This document shows, piece by piece, positions 31,759 through 44,500 of a stretch of DNA of 64,000 bases. The notes under the pieces were generated by a model. That model made no database searches, was not told the origin of the DNA, and saw only the letters and a program-made list of their open reading frames with translations. Made by a program: the position numbers and the translations under genes. Position 1 is the stretch's first letter, and each line of letters opens with the position of its first letter. Origin of the DNA: Phyllostachys edulis (Eukaryota; Streptophyta; Magnoliopsida; Poales; Poaceae); NCBI GenBank assembly GCA_036346405.1, contig CM070567.1, positions 45,495,633 to 45,559,632 of the forward strand, read 5' to 3'.

Positions 31759-33483
31759 CGTTACGGAGCAAGATGCGACCTGCTGCAGCGCGCAAACAGT
31801 ATCGTGCACTGTAGCTACGTGGATCAATAACCCATGTACTGCAGCGCACGCCAACAGTACCCGTTTGGGGACGTAGCATGTTGGTTTCCATGCGCGCTGT
31901 ACGCCGTGTCGCATCTGGATGCCCTGTAGTACCGGACTCGGTTACTGTTTATGATATGACAGCCGAATAAGTACGAATGAAGGTGATCTACATAGTTAAT
32001 AAGAGATAAGATAAAATTAGATATTAAGTCAGAGATTGAGTTAGTTACTTTCCAAATCAGTTTGTGTCTTCACCTAGGCTATAAAAGCAGCATATGTAAT
32101 TGATAAAAGACAATTAAGAAATAAACTAGTTTTTTTGCTCCATCTAGTTCGGCAGATCAGAGCCCCTCGCACGCCGGCAATAGTGCTGATGTGTGTGAGG
32201 GCGATCCTCGCCTTCACCAATTACTAATCTGTTAGATCTTTTATCTCGCTCACCCACGTCATATCAATTTGGTATCAGAGCCACCCACTATAGCTTCCGG
32301 TGCCGAACTATCTGCTTTCGCCATATTGAAGGCTGGTAGCGAAAATATGATAGTCCCAATTGACGACATGATGAGCATTTTTCAAGAAACGTGAGCACTG
32401 ATGGTCAAGTTGAAGGAGCAGGAGGAGGCATCGCGTGCCATTGCAATGGCGGCCCTACCATCACTTTCCTCAACACCGCCACCAACGCCACCCCAGTGGG
32501 CATAGCTGCCCTTAGTTGCACCTCCGGTGCGGCACCGCTGGAGGAAGGATGCCGTTGTCCAGTGGCCATCTTTTCCACACGACCGGCCGATGTTGTGTCA
32601 TAGACAATGCAGAGCGCAGCAACCGAGAGGCCAGCAATGCCGCCGTGTTCTTCCTGCCATCGTCATGCTTCAAGGTAGTAAGGGTGTAACTACTGCCCCA
32701 TGTCGGTTGCTCATGCCGCCGACGTCTTCCTCAATGCCACTACATGCTAAGACGTTTCTTGCTTGGATGCAATATGTTGGCGTGTCGTTGATCTACTCTC
32801 AAGCAAACCGACGCCAGTACCAGATACTCTTATCAACATGGGGCTACCAAGGACTTCAACCGTAGCCAAGTTGCCTCGCCGCGAGGGGTGTAATGTTATG
32901 GAGGAAGATGCGACGCGCTGTAGTAGGCGTGAACAACAGGGGGGTGTGTTACTGTAGCGACATGTGAACAGTATCACGTCACTACAACGGCGCACGAACA
33001 GCACCCCGTTGGTACTGTAGCACGCCATTTTCTATGCATGCTAATACGGCTTCCTTGCAATGAAGTCGGATTCGCACATTCAGAGCAAAGATCGGTCTTG
33101 GTACTCGTTTCACGATGTCATGCGAGCAAGACTCGACCTTGCTATCGCTCACGATATAGCGGCTGAATAGTATGGAGGAAGGTGATCTATATAGTTAGTA
33201 AGAGATAAGGTAGAGTTAGATATTAAGTCAGAAATTGAGTTAGAGTATAAAGGCAACACTTGTACTTTCTAAATCAGTTTGTGCCTTCGTCTAGACTATA
33301 AAGGCATCACTTGTAATTGAGAAAATACAATCAAGAAAGAAACTAGTCTTTTGCCTCCATCTAGTTCGGCATATCAGAGCCTCTCACATGCCAACAACAG
33401 TGCTGACGTGTGTGAGGGCGATCCTCGCCTTCGCTAATTACCGACCCGTTAGATCTTTTCTCTCATTCACGCACGCTATATCA
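31759..33483 (+). mobile_element. Small non-autonomous LTR retrotransposon (1.7 kb)
   Basis: Two similar LTRs at 31759-32266 and 32894-33483 flank a 627-bp internal part. The target duplication gattg is at 31754-31758 and 33484-33488. The LTRs end atatca, and the right one begins TGTTATGG (mutated to CGTTACGG in the left). A PBS (tggtatcagagcc, initiator-Met) starts at 32270. No gag or pol is readable; the internal part has only short broken frames. The right LTR is about 80 bp longer. It inserted at the donor side of exon 5 of dehydrogenase copy 2; the empty site is readable in copy 1 at about 10311. Confidence 0.85.
32270..32283 (+). promoter_or_regulatory. tRNA primer binding site of the small LTR element
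   Basis: tggtatcagagcca follows the left LTR by three bases and is complementary to initiator-Met tRNA. Confidence 0.85.
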
Positions 33484-33705
33484 GATTGTGAACCTGAAAA
33501 TGCCTGGACAGCTTGTTGGCATGTAGAACATTGGCTAATTTTGAATGAGGATATGAAAAACATTGATTGAACCTATAAATTTGAGCTTATGGTGAGATGG
33601 GGAAAATTGAGATTTATATATTGAGTTCATGTTAACAAGGAGATGCTGTTGACTTTGTCTCATCGCCTATCTTCTCCAGATCGAAGTAAGAACCATCACT
33701 ATATT

Positions 33706-34400
33706 CAGGGGCGAAGCCAAGAATTGGACATGTGTGTGTGTGTGTGTTGGGGAGGGGGGGGGGAGTTGGACACGGTAGACACACACACTCAACACACACC
33801 ACTCACGCACACACACACACACACACGAGGATCATCGCCAATCAATGTGAGTGATATTAAAGTTTTTTTCCTGTGAGGCTCGTTTGCCTCTCTCTAATCC
33901 ATTCGAAGACTAATTGAGTAGTTGCGAAAGGTCTGGAAGGCTCATGTCTACTTGTTTTTTTAGTGATCTAATCCCAAATATCAATGTCTCAACTACATAT
34001 GGTATAATATAAAGGTATGTATTACCTAGGAGCTAAAAAAATGTGGAAACGAACTTGTAATCGAAATCATTAGCGACAATACAAATCCCATGCGTAAATT
34101 AAATATGCTGAATGGAAAGCAAATGTGCACAGGATTAATATATGCACCACCTAATACCATTAACAATTATCAAGAATATTAACCGATAAGCGAGTGCATT
34201 GATTACATAATTGAATTATATATAATAAAAAAGAGATTAACATCACGGAGAACAGAAGAATAAGAAAGAGAAGACTAGTAATATGCTTTGTTAGGTGCCT
34301 TAGGATCATATCTTTATGGGGCTAAGACCTAATACTAGTAGTAGTAACACAGCCATAGGGGGGGGCCAGGCCCCTACCAACCCCCTTCTCTCCGTCCCTG
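33706..34400. mobile_element. Non-autonomous hAT element (695 bp) inside dehydrogenase copy 2 exon 4
   Basis: Ends are caggggcgaag and cgtccctg (imperfect hAT-type termini), with a perfect 8-bp duplication actatatt at 33698-33705 and 34401-34408. The empty site is visible in copy 1 exon 4 (catcactaaatttatgag). It contains a (GT)n/(AC)n tract at about 33731-33826 and no coding sequence. Confidence 0.92.
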
Positions 34401-35013
34401 ACTATATTTATGACCCCATAGAAGTCACATTTATAATCCTCCATTGCACACCTGTCTCTCATGGCAGTCATTCTCATTTTATCTAGTAGGAGATTTGTTA
34501 GCAAGAGATGTCTTGTTTATAGAGTAGAATTTAGTAGGAATAATCCAACTTTAATCGTACAACATTAAACTGTTGCCATAGAAAAACATAATAGTGCAAT
34601 GTAAAAGGACTATCGGCACACCTCTAGTACAATTCACTGAATTTGAAAGTATAACTAATTGAGCTAGTTTGAACTCTGGCGAAGCCAGGATGAAAATAGA
34701 GGGTGAGCTCAAATGACTAGGCTAAATTAAGATTTGCTTGTATCACTACTACAGAAAAGGTCTTCACAGACGGTTCAAAAACGTCATTACAGACGGTTTC
34801 CAAAGCCGTCTGAGTTTATGGGTCAGTGATGACATGAGGACATCACAGATGGTTTTGGAACCGTCTGTGATGCATGCTATCATAGACGGTTATTAACTCG
34901 TAACTGCTCAGATAATCGTCTATCATGCATTTATTCTTGTTTAGAACCGCTCAGGATAACTATTTATCACTGCATTTGTTCTTGTTTAGAACCGTCTGTG
35001 ATATATATATATA

Positions 35014-35364
35014 AAACCTCCAAGCATTGGCTGCTTGTGCCTTTAAAACTAGCTTCATACACACACACACACACATGTAACCTCTCATCGAGCCTGCAAG
35101 TTCAAGAAGTACGGCTGCAAGAGAAAGCGCATGGACATAGAATTACCTGGATATCGTCGATAGGTAATTGGACTTGACATCAATGTCCACGCACTTTCTC
35201 TTGCAGCCGTACTTCTTGAACTTGCAGGTTGATGAGAGGCTGCCTGTGGCAGCTGTCTCATCCTCCTCACGACCCACTGAAAGGGTTGGGGACTACCAAT
35301 GATATATATATATATATATATATAGCCGGTTTTAAAGGCACAAGCAGCCACTGCTTGGAGGTTT
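35014..35364. repeat. 350-bp foldback (imperfect long inverted repeat)
   Basis: The outer arms pair aaacctccaagcattggctg with its near-complement ending at 35364. The inner arms pair 35091-35138 (containing gttcaagaagtacggctgc) with 35183-35229. Even the loop holds an aattacct/aggtaatt pair. (AC)n and (TA)n tracts lie at matching places in the arms. The transcript of either strand would form a long stem. It lies inside the CACTA element. Confidence 0.85.
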
Positions 35365-36773
35365 CATAGAGAAGAGATCATGAATAGAATGGTAGGACGT
35401 ATACGTACCTGGGACGTAAGGGAGGAGAACTTGACCAGCATGAATACAGTTACAAATTAGCCTAACCTTTACAAATCTGAAAGGTTAATTGCAGCCAAGC
35501 CCCATCCGAACCACATCGATCCCATGTAAGCCAACCAAGCACAAAGAACTGGCATCAATAACCCTCAGTACCCATCAAAGAGCATTAACCAAACCCACCA
35601 TTTTGCCCTATTCATTTTTGTCAATCTGAACCCACAGCATGAACTAAGCAAGCAAGATGCACAGAATGCACATACACCAATAGCCCTTAGTTTACATCAC
35701 AGAGCCAAATGACTATTAATATGAACTAATTATCAATTCAATTTCAGCATAAGACTATTAACATCATTACATCACAGAGCAAGGGGACTATTAATATGAA
35801 CTAATTATCAATTCAATTTCAGCATAAGACTATTAACATCATTGAGTAGTTCAACAACAAGACAACAAGACCAAGGGTATCCAAACCCACCACACCAGTA
35901 GTAGCCCTCGGCATCCATCACAGAGCACTAGCCATTTTCATCACAGAGCAAGGGGGGGGGGGTAGAGACAGAGAGGGAGTGAGGTAGGGTGATACCTCAG
36001 TACATCGCAACCACGGCGGCGACCCCACCACCAGCACAACCCTCATCCATCTCCTTCACCTTGCATAAATCACACAAACATCAGGACACAACTTAAGGCT
36101 CAAGCATAAAAATCAAACCCAACAAAAGACATTAAGCTAACAGAGAGGAGAATAGAGGGAGGATGGGGAAAGCAAAGCCAGGGGCCAGGGCCCGAGCGCA
36201 GGAGGTCGAGCAGGAGAACCAAGCCATGGACGCGAAAGCAGTGGAGGTGCGGTGGCGCAGAGAAGGATTGGGTGGCGGCGTCACCGTAGTTGTGGCATGA
36301 CCCTGACACTGCATAAGACACTCCTATTGTACGAGTGTCTTGTGCAAGGCGTAGTAGTGTCACAACCGACAAAGAATAAATGATTTAGGTCGGGCAATGC
36401 ATCTAGGTGGGGAGGGGTATGGACGAGAGCAAGTGCGCTGGGGAGTGACGAGTTAGGGTGGGTGCAAACCCTAGCGGCGCTGGGGAGTGACGAGTTAGGG
36501 AGGACGCAAACCCTAGCAGCTGGCCAGGCTCCTACTAATAAAGAGACTTATCACATGCTTCTATTATGGAACCATCGGGATAGTTATCACAGACGGTTCC
36601 ATAATAGAACCGTCAGGATATGTTCTATATCACTGCATTTCTATTATGGAATCGCTCTGTGAAATGGTTTTTCTCAAGTATATTATCTTGTATATACACT
36701 TACATGACATGAAGAAATTACATGTTTATATGTCAATTTTGTCATTTAAATATTCTGAAAATTTGCTTTAACT

Positions 36774-36830
36774 ATACATACATACATACATACATACATA
36801 CATACATACATACATACATACATACATACA

Positions 36831-36866
<36 letters not shown>

Positions 36867-36943
36867 TGTATACATATATATATATATATATATATGTGTG
36901 TATATACATACATATATATATATATGTGTGTGTATATACATAC

Positions 36944-36992
<49 letters not shown>

Positions 36993-37021
36993 TATAAATA
37001 ATAATAATAATAATAATAATT
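36774..37021. repeat. Compound microsatellite (CATA)n, (TA)n, (CA)n, (AAT)n
   Basis: About 85 bp of catacata is followed by tata/tgtg mixtures, a second catacata block, a (TA)n/(CA)n run and an (AAT)n tail. The several 70-95-codon frames of alternating Tyr, Val, Cys, Ile, His and Thr residues here are translations of the repeat. Confidence 0.97.
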
Positions 37022-37165
37022 CAACATATAATTAATATAGTAACTTCACCTCCAAACTAGATTTTTTTTCATCATTTTGGCATTTTCATATGGCCAAACA
37101 AATAAGGGCTACCGCTTCTTACAAAGATTAAAAAAAGTAGAAACCTATAAATAAACAAAGTTTTT

Positions 37166-37681
37166 CTAGTGGCGGAAGTAGGCTGCTATCTCCGCTTTCA
37201 ATACTTCATAGGCGGCAACATCGATCGGTTCATGATTGAACAAAGCTCGAATGCGCCCACTCACGACGTGCTCGCTTGAGTGTCTCTCGAAGACCCTGAT
37301 CGTTGAACTAAGAAGAATTGAGCCCATAGGCTCTTTCCTTGCTTGAGGGTCTCGGCCGTCGACTTTGGCCGCCCACCGCCGATTAAATGGTCCAAGTCAC
37401 GGCAAGCCTCCTAGAGACGTGTAACGTTGTTGTGGAGGACCACGCCGATGACGCATAAACTCGCCGAAAGTGGGAGATCACCCAGAAGACGTGAGGAGGA
37501 TGTCAAGACGGCAGAAGGTGGCCGTCACCTGCTCCGGCAAATTCTCGAAGAGGGGAGTGAAGACACTGTTGAAATAGTGTTCTTCCGCAGCATCCGCCAA
37601 CGTACGACCGGAGAGTTGCTTGTACAGTACGGCCAGGTAGGCCATCAATGCCAGCGACAAGGAAATAGAAGAGGCAACCAT
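37166..37681 (-). pseudogene. Captured gene fragment of unknown identity in the CACTA element
   Basis: One minus-strand frame reads LALMAYLAVLYKQLSGRTLA, then FTPLFENLPEQVTATFCRLD, an in-frame stop, a stretch with a second stop, and TIRVFERHSSEHVVSGRIRA and LKAEIAAYFRH before a terminal stop at 37166. Residue composition and helix-like spacing look like real protein, unlike the CACTA flanks. I do not recognise the family. It is probably a host exon picked up by the element, now with two internal stops. Confidence 0.5.
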
Positions 37682-38197
37682 TTCTGTTTTTTTTATAAGT
37701 ACTAAAGTTATATGTGGGGATGATAATCATTTTCGATGGCGGATGATCCTTTTTATAAATCAAGGAATAAATTCGGAGCGTGAGACGAAGAGACGCATCA
37801 GGGAGCCAAAGCGGCATTGATGCAACGAAGAGACGCATCGGCGACGAAGAAACTGATCATCAGGCTCAATCTGGGAGCTATAGTGATATTATCACAGACG
37901 GTTATAACAAAAAACTGTCTATGATATGTAGTAATATCACAAACGGTTATTGTTAAGAACCGTCTATGAGGTTTCACAGACGGTTGTTTGTTGAAAACTG
38001 TCTGTGATATGTAGAATTATCATAGATGGTTTTAGTTATGAATCTGCTCAGGATATTACGCCTTCACGCATTTTTTTAGCGCAGTTAAGAATACGCACGG
38101 TCACTAAACTAAAACCGTCTGTGATAGCATGTAATATAGACGGTTTTGGTCAACCGTCTGTGATGAGGCGTCCAGTATTAGCCTTTTTGTAGTAGTG

Positions 38198-39557
38198 TAT
38201 TGTGCTCTCATCGGTTAGAGGGTTACTAGTAGTATCTGCGTTATTTGAGAAATACTTGTGCTTGTCCATTTTTGTTAATCTATGAACAATTCAACAACAA
38301 TTAATTAAGCAAATTGGTCATTGTCTCTTTTCATTCCATTGACTCCATTATAATTAACAAAAAAATCATAATCAAAAGAGACTAGAGAGGCTCACATTGC
38401 CTATTTGTTGTTGTAGTAAGCCAAATAAACATATTAACTGCTCGCTGCGGCTGACTGGAGCCATTTGGCTGTCTAGGACTCTCCTCTTGCTCTCGGCAGG
38501 CGGCACTTGACCGGTTGACCCAAGCAGCCCCCTCGTTGGTTGGCCCCTCCTCCAAGCTCCAGTCTGGTCTGGTCCTCCGTGCACCGCGCTGCCTCATCGG
38601 CTCGTTGCACCATTGCCCCCGCTTCCCTGCACGGCGCTGCTATCGGCCCGCTGGCTGCTGGCTGCCGTGTCACCGAGGCCCTAGCCAGCCCTAGGGTTTT
38701 TCTTCTCACTTCTCAACCCACTTAGGACTTAGGGGCAACATATCTGGTGGCCATGCTTCCATTCGTGCACATATGGACATGGTGCATCCGGGCGCTCCAT
38801 CATGGATCTAGCTGCTAGGATCAGCCCTGCCTCCCACCTACCACCACTTTGCGAACCCCCTCCCCTGTTACCAGGAAGCGTGGTCAGACCGGCCATGGCG
38901 GTCGGATTGACCTTGTGGCCATGGTTTGACTGACCATGGTGTTAAGTGCACAATGAGGTGTGCTGATTTTTGGATTTTGACCTAGGGTTGTGGAATGTTG
39001 CATATGTATTTGCATTATACTCTTATGGACTAATGTGGGTCAAGTTATGTAGAACATGTGCCCAGAAATGGTTGTTTTGTATATTGTTGTGCAGGTGGCT
39101 TGTAGTCAACTATGATCAACTGCGAGGAGCACCAGAACTTGGTTAGGAGAACCATGGTCTAGAATAGTCATGGATGCCGAGTAAGATGGTTGGTTCCAAG
39201 CAATGTGAAAGATGGACAAGAACCGTTGAAGACAAAGTTTGAGCAAAGACCTTTTTGAGGTAAAGTGATGCTTCCGGGAGCGAAGCTTCGAAGGTATGTG
39301 TTCTTGAAATTGATGATTTTGTGTGTCATGCGATGCTACGTGACAGTTTGATTATCGGTGATAGTTGTAGGACTTTGAAGCTACATAATGGTGAGGCGAA
39401 CATGATCGGGACTAAGCTAGGGGAGCTGAGGCTCAGAACGATCAAGGTGCCACTAGAAGATGATCGAGGCAACCAAGGTAGTTACAAGTTGAGAAGATAA
39501 GGAACTAGAGCGGTAGCTACTGGTGATGGACATGATGAGCAACAACAAGGTGGACTG
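38198..39557 (+). other. Remnant of an older LTR (copia-like), left part
   Basis: No gene is seen. The stretch 38880-38950 has ggtcagaccgg/ggtcggattgacc-like motifs that recur in 45540-46040, and the right piece ends in a copia-like LTR terminus. It may therefore be the left part of one LTR later split by two solo LTRs. The left boundary was not found. The short reading frames at 38372-38725 look like chance frames in a GC-rich patch. Confidence 0.45.
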
Positions 39558-41121
39558 TGTTGGAAATATGCCCTAGAGGCAATCATAGAGATGATTATAT
39601 TTCATTATGTTCATGACATTGGATAATGTGTTATCTTGTTCCTAGAATAATATTGTTAATATTTATTATCAAGTATGTGACTTGGTTGTGAAACTCTATA
39701 TTTCGATAATTATTCTTACACGATCCTCGGTCGTAAACATATGAGGACACATATGAATAGACTAGCATATGTATTGGTTGATGACTATGTTTCACGAGTC
39801 ATAGATATGGAGATATCAAACCAATAATATGGACACATGTTAGAGAACATGATGTTGGATAAGACCTACCTTGAGGCACTATTGAGATTGTTATGAATCT
39901 ATGTGTCATTAGTTGGTCTCAAGCAATGATGATGTATAATCCTTAGACCTGAGATCAGCATGGTTTCCTACATGTGTAAGAGCACTCTTAGGAGTTGCCA
40001 AACACTACACCGTAACTAGGTAGTTATAAAGGTGGCTTTCGGGTATGCTATGAAACATGCAGAGGAATGTGACTAGTCGGATATGGGATTTGCCCTCCTA
40101 ACATAACAGAGAGATGTCTCGACCCTCACAGATCGGATAAAGAAAGTGCATGGCCATGCCACTAGTAGTCAAGTGTTCACCACGTAAAGTTATCTCGATA
40201 CTCGATCGAGAAAGTATTGAATAGTCCATGGATGACACAACATCTCACCTGGAGTTCAACCAGACATCGTGAGGCAAAGGGAGTATACACGAGTAGGTCA
40301 CTCAGGTCGAACAGTTACAAACTGGTCGTATGCAAATACGAGCTAGTCGTAGACTGGTCGAACGTAATCACAGAGTGGTCGTAACTCGGTCGTAAGGAGT
40401 TACGAATCGTCGTGACCACATACTTAACCGGTCAGATACGATAGGACCGGTCGTAAGTGATGAAGACCGTCGAGATCATATTGCATTAAGGTTCGTCCGA
40501 TATAATTTGTGTGTATTCGGAATCGATATGCTCGCTAGGAGCCGCCACGACTTGTGGTCGAAAACGGTTTCCGACTCACAACCGAACTACACATGAACCT
40601 CTGGTCACACACTTAACGGGTTGGAACAAACCAAGACGAATACGATTTGTAAACGTGTTCGGATAGGATCCGCCACGCAGCACTATATAAGGAGGTGCAT
40701 GAGGTCATTGGTGGCATGCGTGAAACACCACCAAAACCCTAGCCGCCATCTTCTTGAGAGCTCCACCGCGCGACTTGGTGCCGCACACCGCCGTTCGGTT
40801 GTTCCTTCCCCGGACGTGTGGATACCGTAGAGGCGCTTACTACGATTGTTGCGCTTTGAGGACGATCCGCGATCTTCACAAGGAACCGCAGACGTTGTTT
40901 GAGGAGACGATCGATCGCGACCATCGTGATCGACTTGTCGGACGTTGACGATCGACTACGACCACTACATCGACGCTTTCGCTGGACCAGCCGCCCAACC
41001 CTTCTTCCGCTGCTCGCAAGGCGTCGTGGTAACAATCTATGATCATCTACTTGCATGGCTTCCTGGTTTGCGTGGTAGAAAATTTTGTTTGTAGCTATCG
41101 TAGCCTACCCGTGACCCTACA
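39558..41121 (+). mobile_element. RIRE1-like: Solo LTR, RIRE1/BARE-like Ty1/copia
   Basis: Begins TGTTGGAAATATGCC and ends CCTACA, 1564 bp, with the perfect duplication gactg at 39553-39557 and 41122-41126. A TATA box (tatataa) is at 40684-40690. It lacks any internal domain. Same family as the inverted copy at 715-2308, with better-preserved ends. Confidence 0.95.
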
Positions 41122-41513
41122 GACTGGGACTAAGCTCATGGAGGAGTTGAGGTCCAGAACGGCTAGGGAAGCCAGGTGTAGTCGTGGTGTTTGGTAAGGC
41201 ATGTGGTGCATCAAGTGACTTGGGCCCATTTGCAAGCGAGTATGGTTTGATTGAAGGAATTGAGAAAGGTCAGTAGAAGGGTATTTTGGTAAATTTCCCA
41301 ATACCAGAAAAGTGGTGGTGTGCAAAACTACAGTGGTGGCCTAAGTGGATTAGGTCAAGGATACTCCATGGAAGGCAAAGCATGATGAATTTGGCCTAAT
41401 GGCTAAAGACGAAGACAACGCTTTGAGAAGCATGCTTGAGTGAGACCCATTTGTGTTTGGGCTTAACAGGTGCCTATTAGGGTTTTTTTTCTCTATACCT
41501 AGCCCTCACTATA

Positions 41514-44500
41514 TGTAACATCCCAAAATTTGGTTTGTTTTTGAAGCTTTTAAAGACAAAAATAACCACTTAAATTTTCTTGTTTAAGTCAAAGCTTAAT
41601 TTGAATTTTCAGAAATCAAAATAATTTAACATGATTAATCTAAACTTCAATTAAATAAAAAATTATTTTATTTGGTTTCCTTGAGTTCCATAGTATTTTC
41701 TGAAATTTTCTAGCAATTTTTGGAGTTTATTTGCTATTTCTTTGAGCTCGGTTTTATTTATTCTCTTTTCTGAAATTCAAAAATCCTTTTTAATTTTGGA
41801 TTTTCTTCTCAGGCTCAATCTTTTCCTTCAGCCCATCCTCTTTTCTTTTGGCACGTTTTCTTTTCTTTTTTCCCTGGCCTTTTCCCTTTCCCTGTCGGCC
41901 CGGTCCACTTTTGCTTTTCCTCCAGCGCCAGCCCGACCCACAAGCTTGCCCCGCCTCGTCTCCTCCTCTCGCTACCAAGAGGGCCCGCTTTGTCAGTGCG
42001 CCAGCACCATGTGGTGATGTTTTGCTTCCTCCCGATGCTGGACTTCTTTTGTCTGTGTCCATATCAACCACGCCGTGCCGCCGTATTCCTCATGGATCCT
42101 TCCTTCTTGGCATTATTTAATTGCAACACCCGTGTCAATTTTCTCGCCCCGAGTTCCTCTCCCGAATCCCCAAGTACCTTCATCGATTTCATCTTCGTTG
42201 TGCTAGATTTCGTCAAAAAAGCCGCTGGCCACCGAAGGTCTTCATCGTGTGTTCCAAAGCCGTCAAAGCCTCTCCGTCCATGCCGTCTTTGCCATTGCAT
42301 CTGCCTCACGACGTTCTACGTCGTGCTCTCTCACTTTTCGGACGAAGATCATCGAACCAACGTTGCCATTGTCTTCCCAAAACCAACCGCGCCAACCCGT
42401 CTTCAATCTAACCACCGGTGAGTTCCTTCACCGTTCCGAGCGGGTCAAAGTGTGTTCCCTGTCCTTCTCCTCCGTTCCCCTCCTTTTTATCTCTCTCTCT
42501 CTTCGCCGTCGAGATTATGCTCTATCCCCATCGCCCTTCTTGTTTGTCGACAGTCATCATCACACCATCATTCTAGTCTCTCTCTGGCCACCTTGTTCGC
42601 TCCGTTGAGTTCCTTGTGTCGCCGCCAACCTTGTGCCCACCTCGGTTTTCTTCGGGCGCCACTGAATCGCCATATCCACTGCGAGCCCATGCTTCTTCCT
42701 TGCTGCCGTCGACATTGTTGCCGCCTCGTCGTCGGTCTTGTTGTGCCGCCACCTCCATTGGCACCCTCTCCTCCCCGGCATCCCATTTTTGCCCTTCACT
42801 GCAGCTCTCTTGCCGCCGTTGCCCTCGCCACCAGCGCCTTGTCGCCGGCCAAAGCTCCTCTGCTCTCTGTTCTTTCTCTCTCTCTGCCACTTTATCTCCA
42901 CCTCATGCACCACCTCAGCCTTGCGCCCATGTGTCATCATTGTCAGCAACCTGCGTGGCAGTTCACGTGGCAGACTGGGTCCAAACCCTAGACCCAAAAC
43001 CTATAGACTTGTTCCACCATGAACCACACTCGATGCCATGTCGGACCCTCTTATCAGCTCTCTCTTTCTCTCTCCAGCAACCTTGGCCCACATATCTTCC
43101 AATATTTCTCTCTCTCTCACCTACAGGTGGACCCCACTTGTCAGCTCAATTTCTTTTTATTTTCTTTTCCCAGCTGAAGGAATATTCTCTTGAATATTCT
43201 TTTCTCTCTTCGTTTTCCTTTCCAGCAAACCTTCTGAGAGTCCATTCTCCTTCGTCCGAACTCCAATTCAATCCATTAAAATTCCTAAATTCATATAAAA
43301 TCGAGCTATTGCTTTTAGAGTTGGTTTTACTATTTTTTATTTTATTTGAATTTCTTTTGAATTTATTTGTGTTTCGCCTGTTGTTTTCTCTCTCGTTAAA
43401 CAATTTGTTTCAAGGAGCTAGAGTAGAAGAAAATTTTGAAGATCCAAGTGTGGTAACTGAGCAAAGCCCAAGCCAAGACAAGTCGTAGTCCTTTGATTAT
43501 ATTGAACTTATGATTTCAAAAGTATATTATTTTATATCAATTGCATACTATCTTTATACCAACTGTTTTGGGAGTAGTTAATCACCTATTTGTCATTATG
43601 CCTCCATTGAACATTTGGAATACCTTGAATCACTTGTCACCACAGGATGGTTAATATTAGTTGGACATAATTGTATCACCAATACAGGTATCGTAGAGAT
43701 GCTTAGTCATGCTTAGTTGCGATGGGTTCATGATTACATGTACAATAATGTTAAATTTGACTTAATGAGATATGGAATTGTGGTGGGTAGCCACTGTTGT
43801 TAAAATTTGTGTACCATGATAGGGTATGTCATTGGTCTTAGTTGAACAAAATGATTTTTGCTCGGGCGAGCGGTTGTGAAGTGGGGGTGCGGTTAGCACG
43901 TTGTGGATTTATGGTAGACTCGCTTGAGTAACTTGTCAAGGACTTAATCTTGTGTGCCATTGAACCGGGCATTATCGTACAACCACATGCCTGGTATGGG
44001 ACAGACCTAGTCGAGTAAGTTGTGGAGTCTCGACATTGACTACTCATGTAGGTTAGTAATAGGTGGAGGTGTGGACTAAGCAGTAGTCACATCTATGGGC
44101 GAGGTTTACCGTCTCCAGGTCCAACGGTGTGCGTCGAACCAATGGTGAGGTTGGGGTTGACAGTATGCACACCGGGAGAGTCAATTGTTGAGATAAAATT
44201 TCCGAAAGGTTTTGTTGTGATCAGCTCCGTACAAGTTGATTACAGCTTGTGGGTAAAGTGTACAACATTTGAATAGTGTTAACTAATCTATTCGAATAGC
44301 CATGTCTACAGTTATGGACATGTCCGGGGACTTCACACGAGAGGTAGAGTTTCTTTATAAAATATGTTAGAGTGTGAATGAAAAGTTCACTTGATGAATA
44401 TAATGTTTGTTTGGTGAATGGGTAATTCACTTAGTGGTTTGTGAATGGGGAATTCACATTGGTGGTTTGGTGGAAGTGAATGGAAAATTCACTAGTTGAT

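Larger units (their letters stand above)
29816..34512 (-). pseudogene. TIC32-like short-chain dehydrogenase, copy 2, broken by three insertions
   Basis: Minus-strand exons match copy 1 with the same lengths: exon 7 at 29871-29816 (56 bp), exon 6 at 31555-31483 (73 bp) and exon 5 at 33572-33494 (79 bp). Exon 4 runs 34512-33654 with a 695-bp hAT element inside. Exon 6 reads AEGCNLTAHSLHPGVIFTN. Exon 5 reads YPHSKLANVLHANKLSRHFQ, keeping the YxxxK catalytic pair. The exon 4 acceptor AG has become AA, and exon 4 differs from copy 1 by a net 2 bp after removing the element. Exons 1-3 were not found; a CACTA element begins 230 bp upstream of exon 4. A dead paralogue in the same orientation as copy 1. 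Confidence 0.85.
34744..38197. mobile_element. Non-autonomous CACTA element (3.45 kb)
   Basis: Ends are CACTACTACAGAAAAGG and CCTTTTTGTAGTAGTG, with a 3-bp duplication tat at 34741-34743 and 38198-38200. Subterminal regions (34770-34995 and 37890-38165) hold many copies of cacagacggtt in both orientations, as expected for transposase binding sites of En/Spm-type elements. The interior has no transposase. It carries a foldback (35014-35364), a 75-bp tandem duplication (35694-35843), a large microsatellite and a minus-strand captured ORF. Confidence 0.92.

Noticed and set aside
36722..37027. Several 70-93-codon open frames rich in alternating Tyr, Val, Cys, Ile, His and Thr
   Set aside because: They are translations of the catacata/tata microsatellite in several frames.
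38372..38725. 70-78-codon frames near 38.5 kb
   Set aside because: Short, overlapping on both strands, no motif; probably chance frames in LTR remnant sequence.
42249..43488. Long Ser/Leu/Pro-rich open frames (up to 290 codons)
   Set aside because: They lie inside a solo LTR in a pyrimidine-rich stretch that keeps several frames open; no family motif or codon bias.
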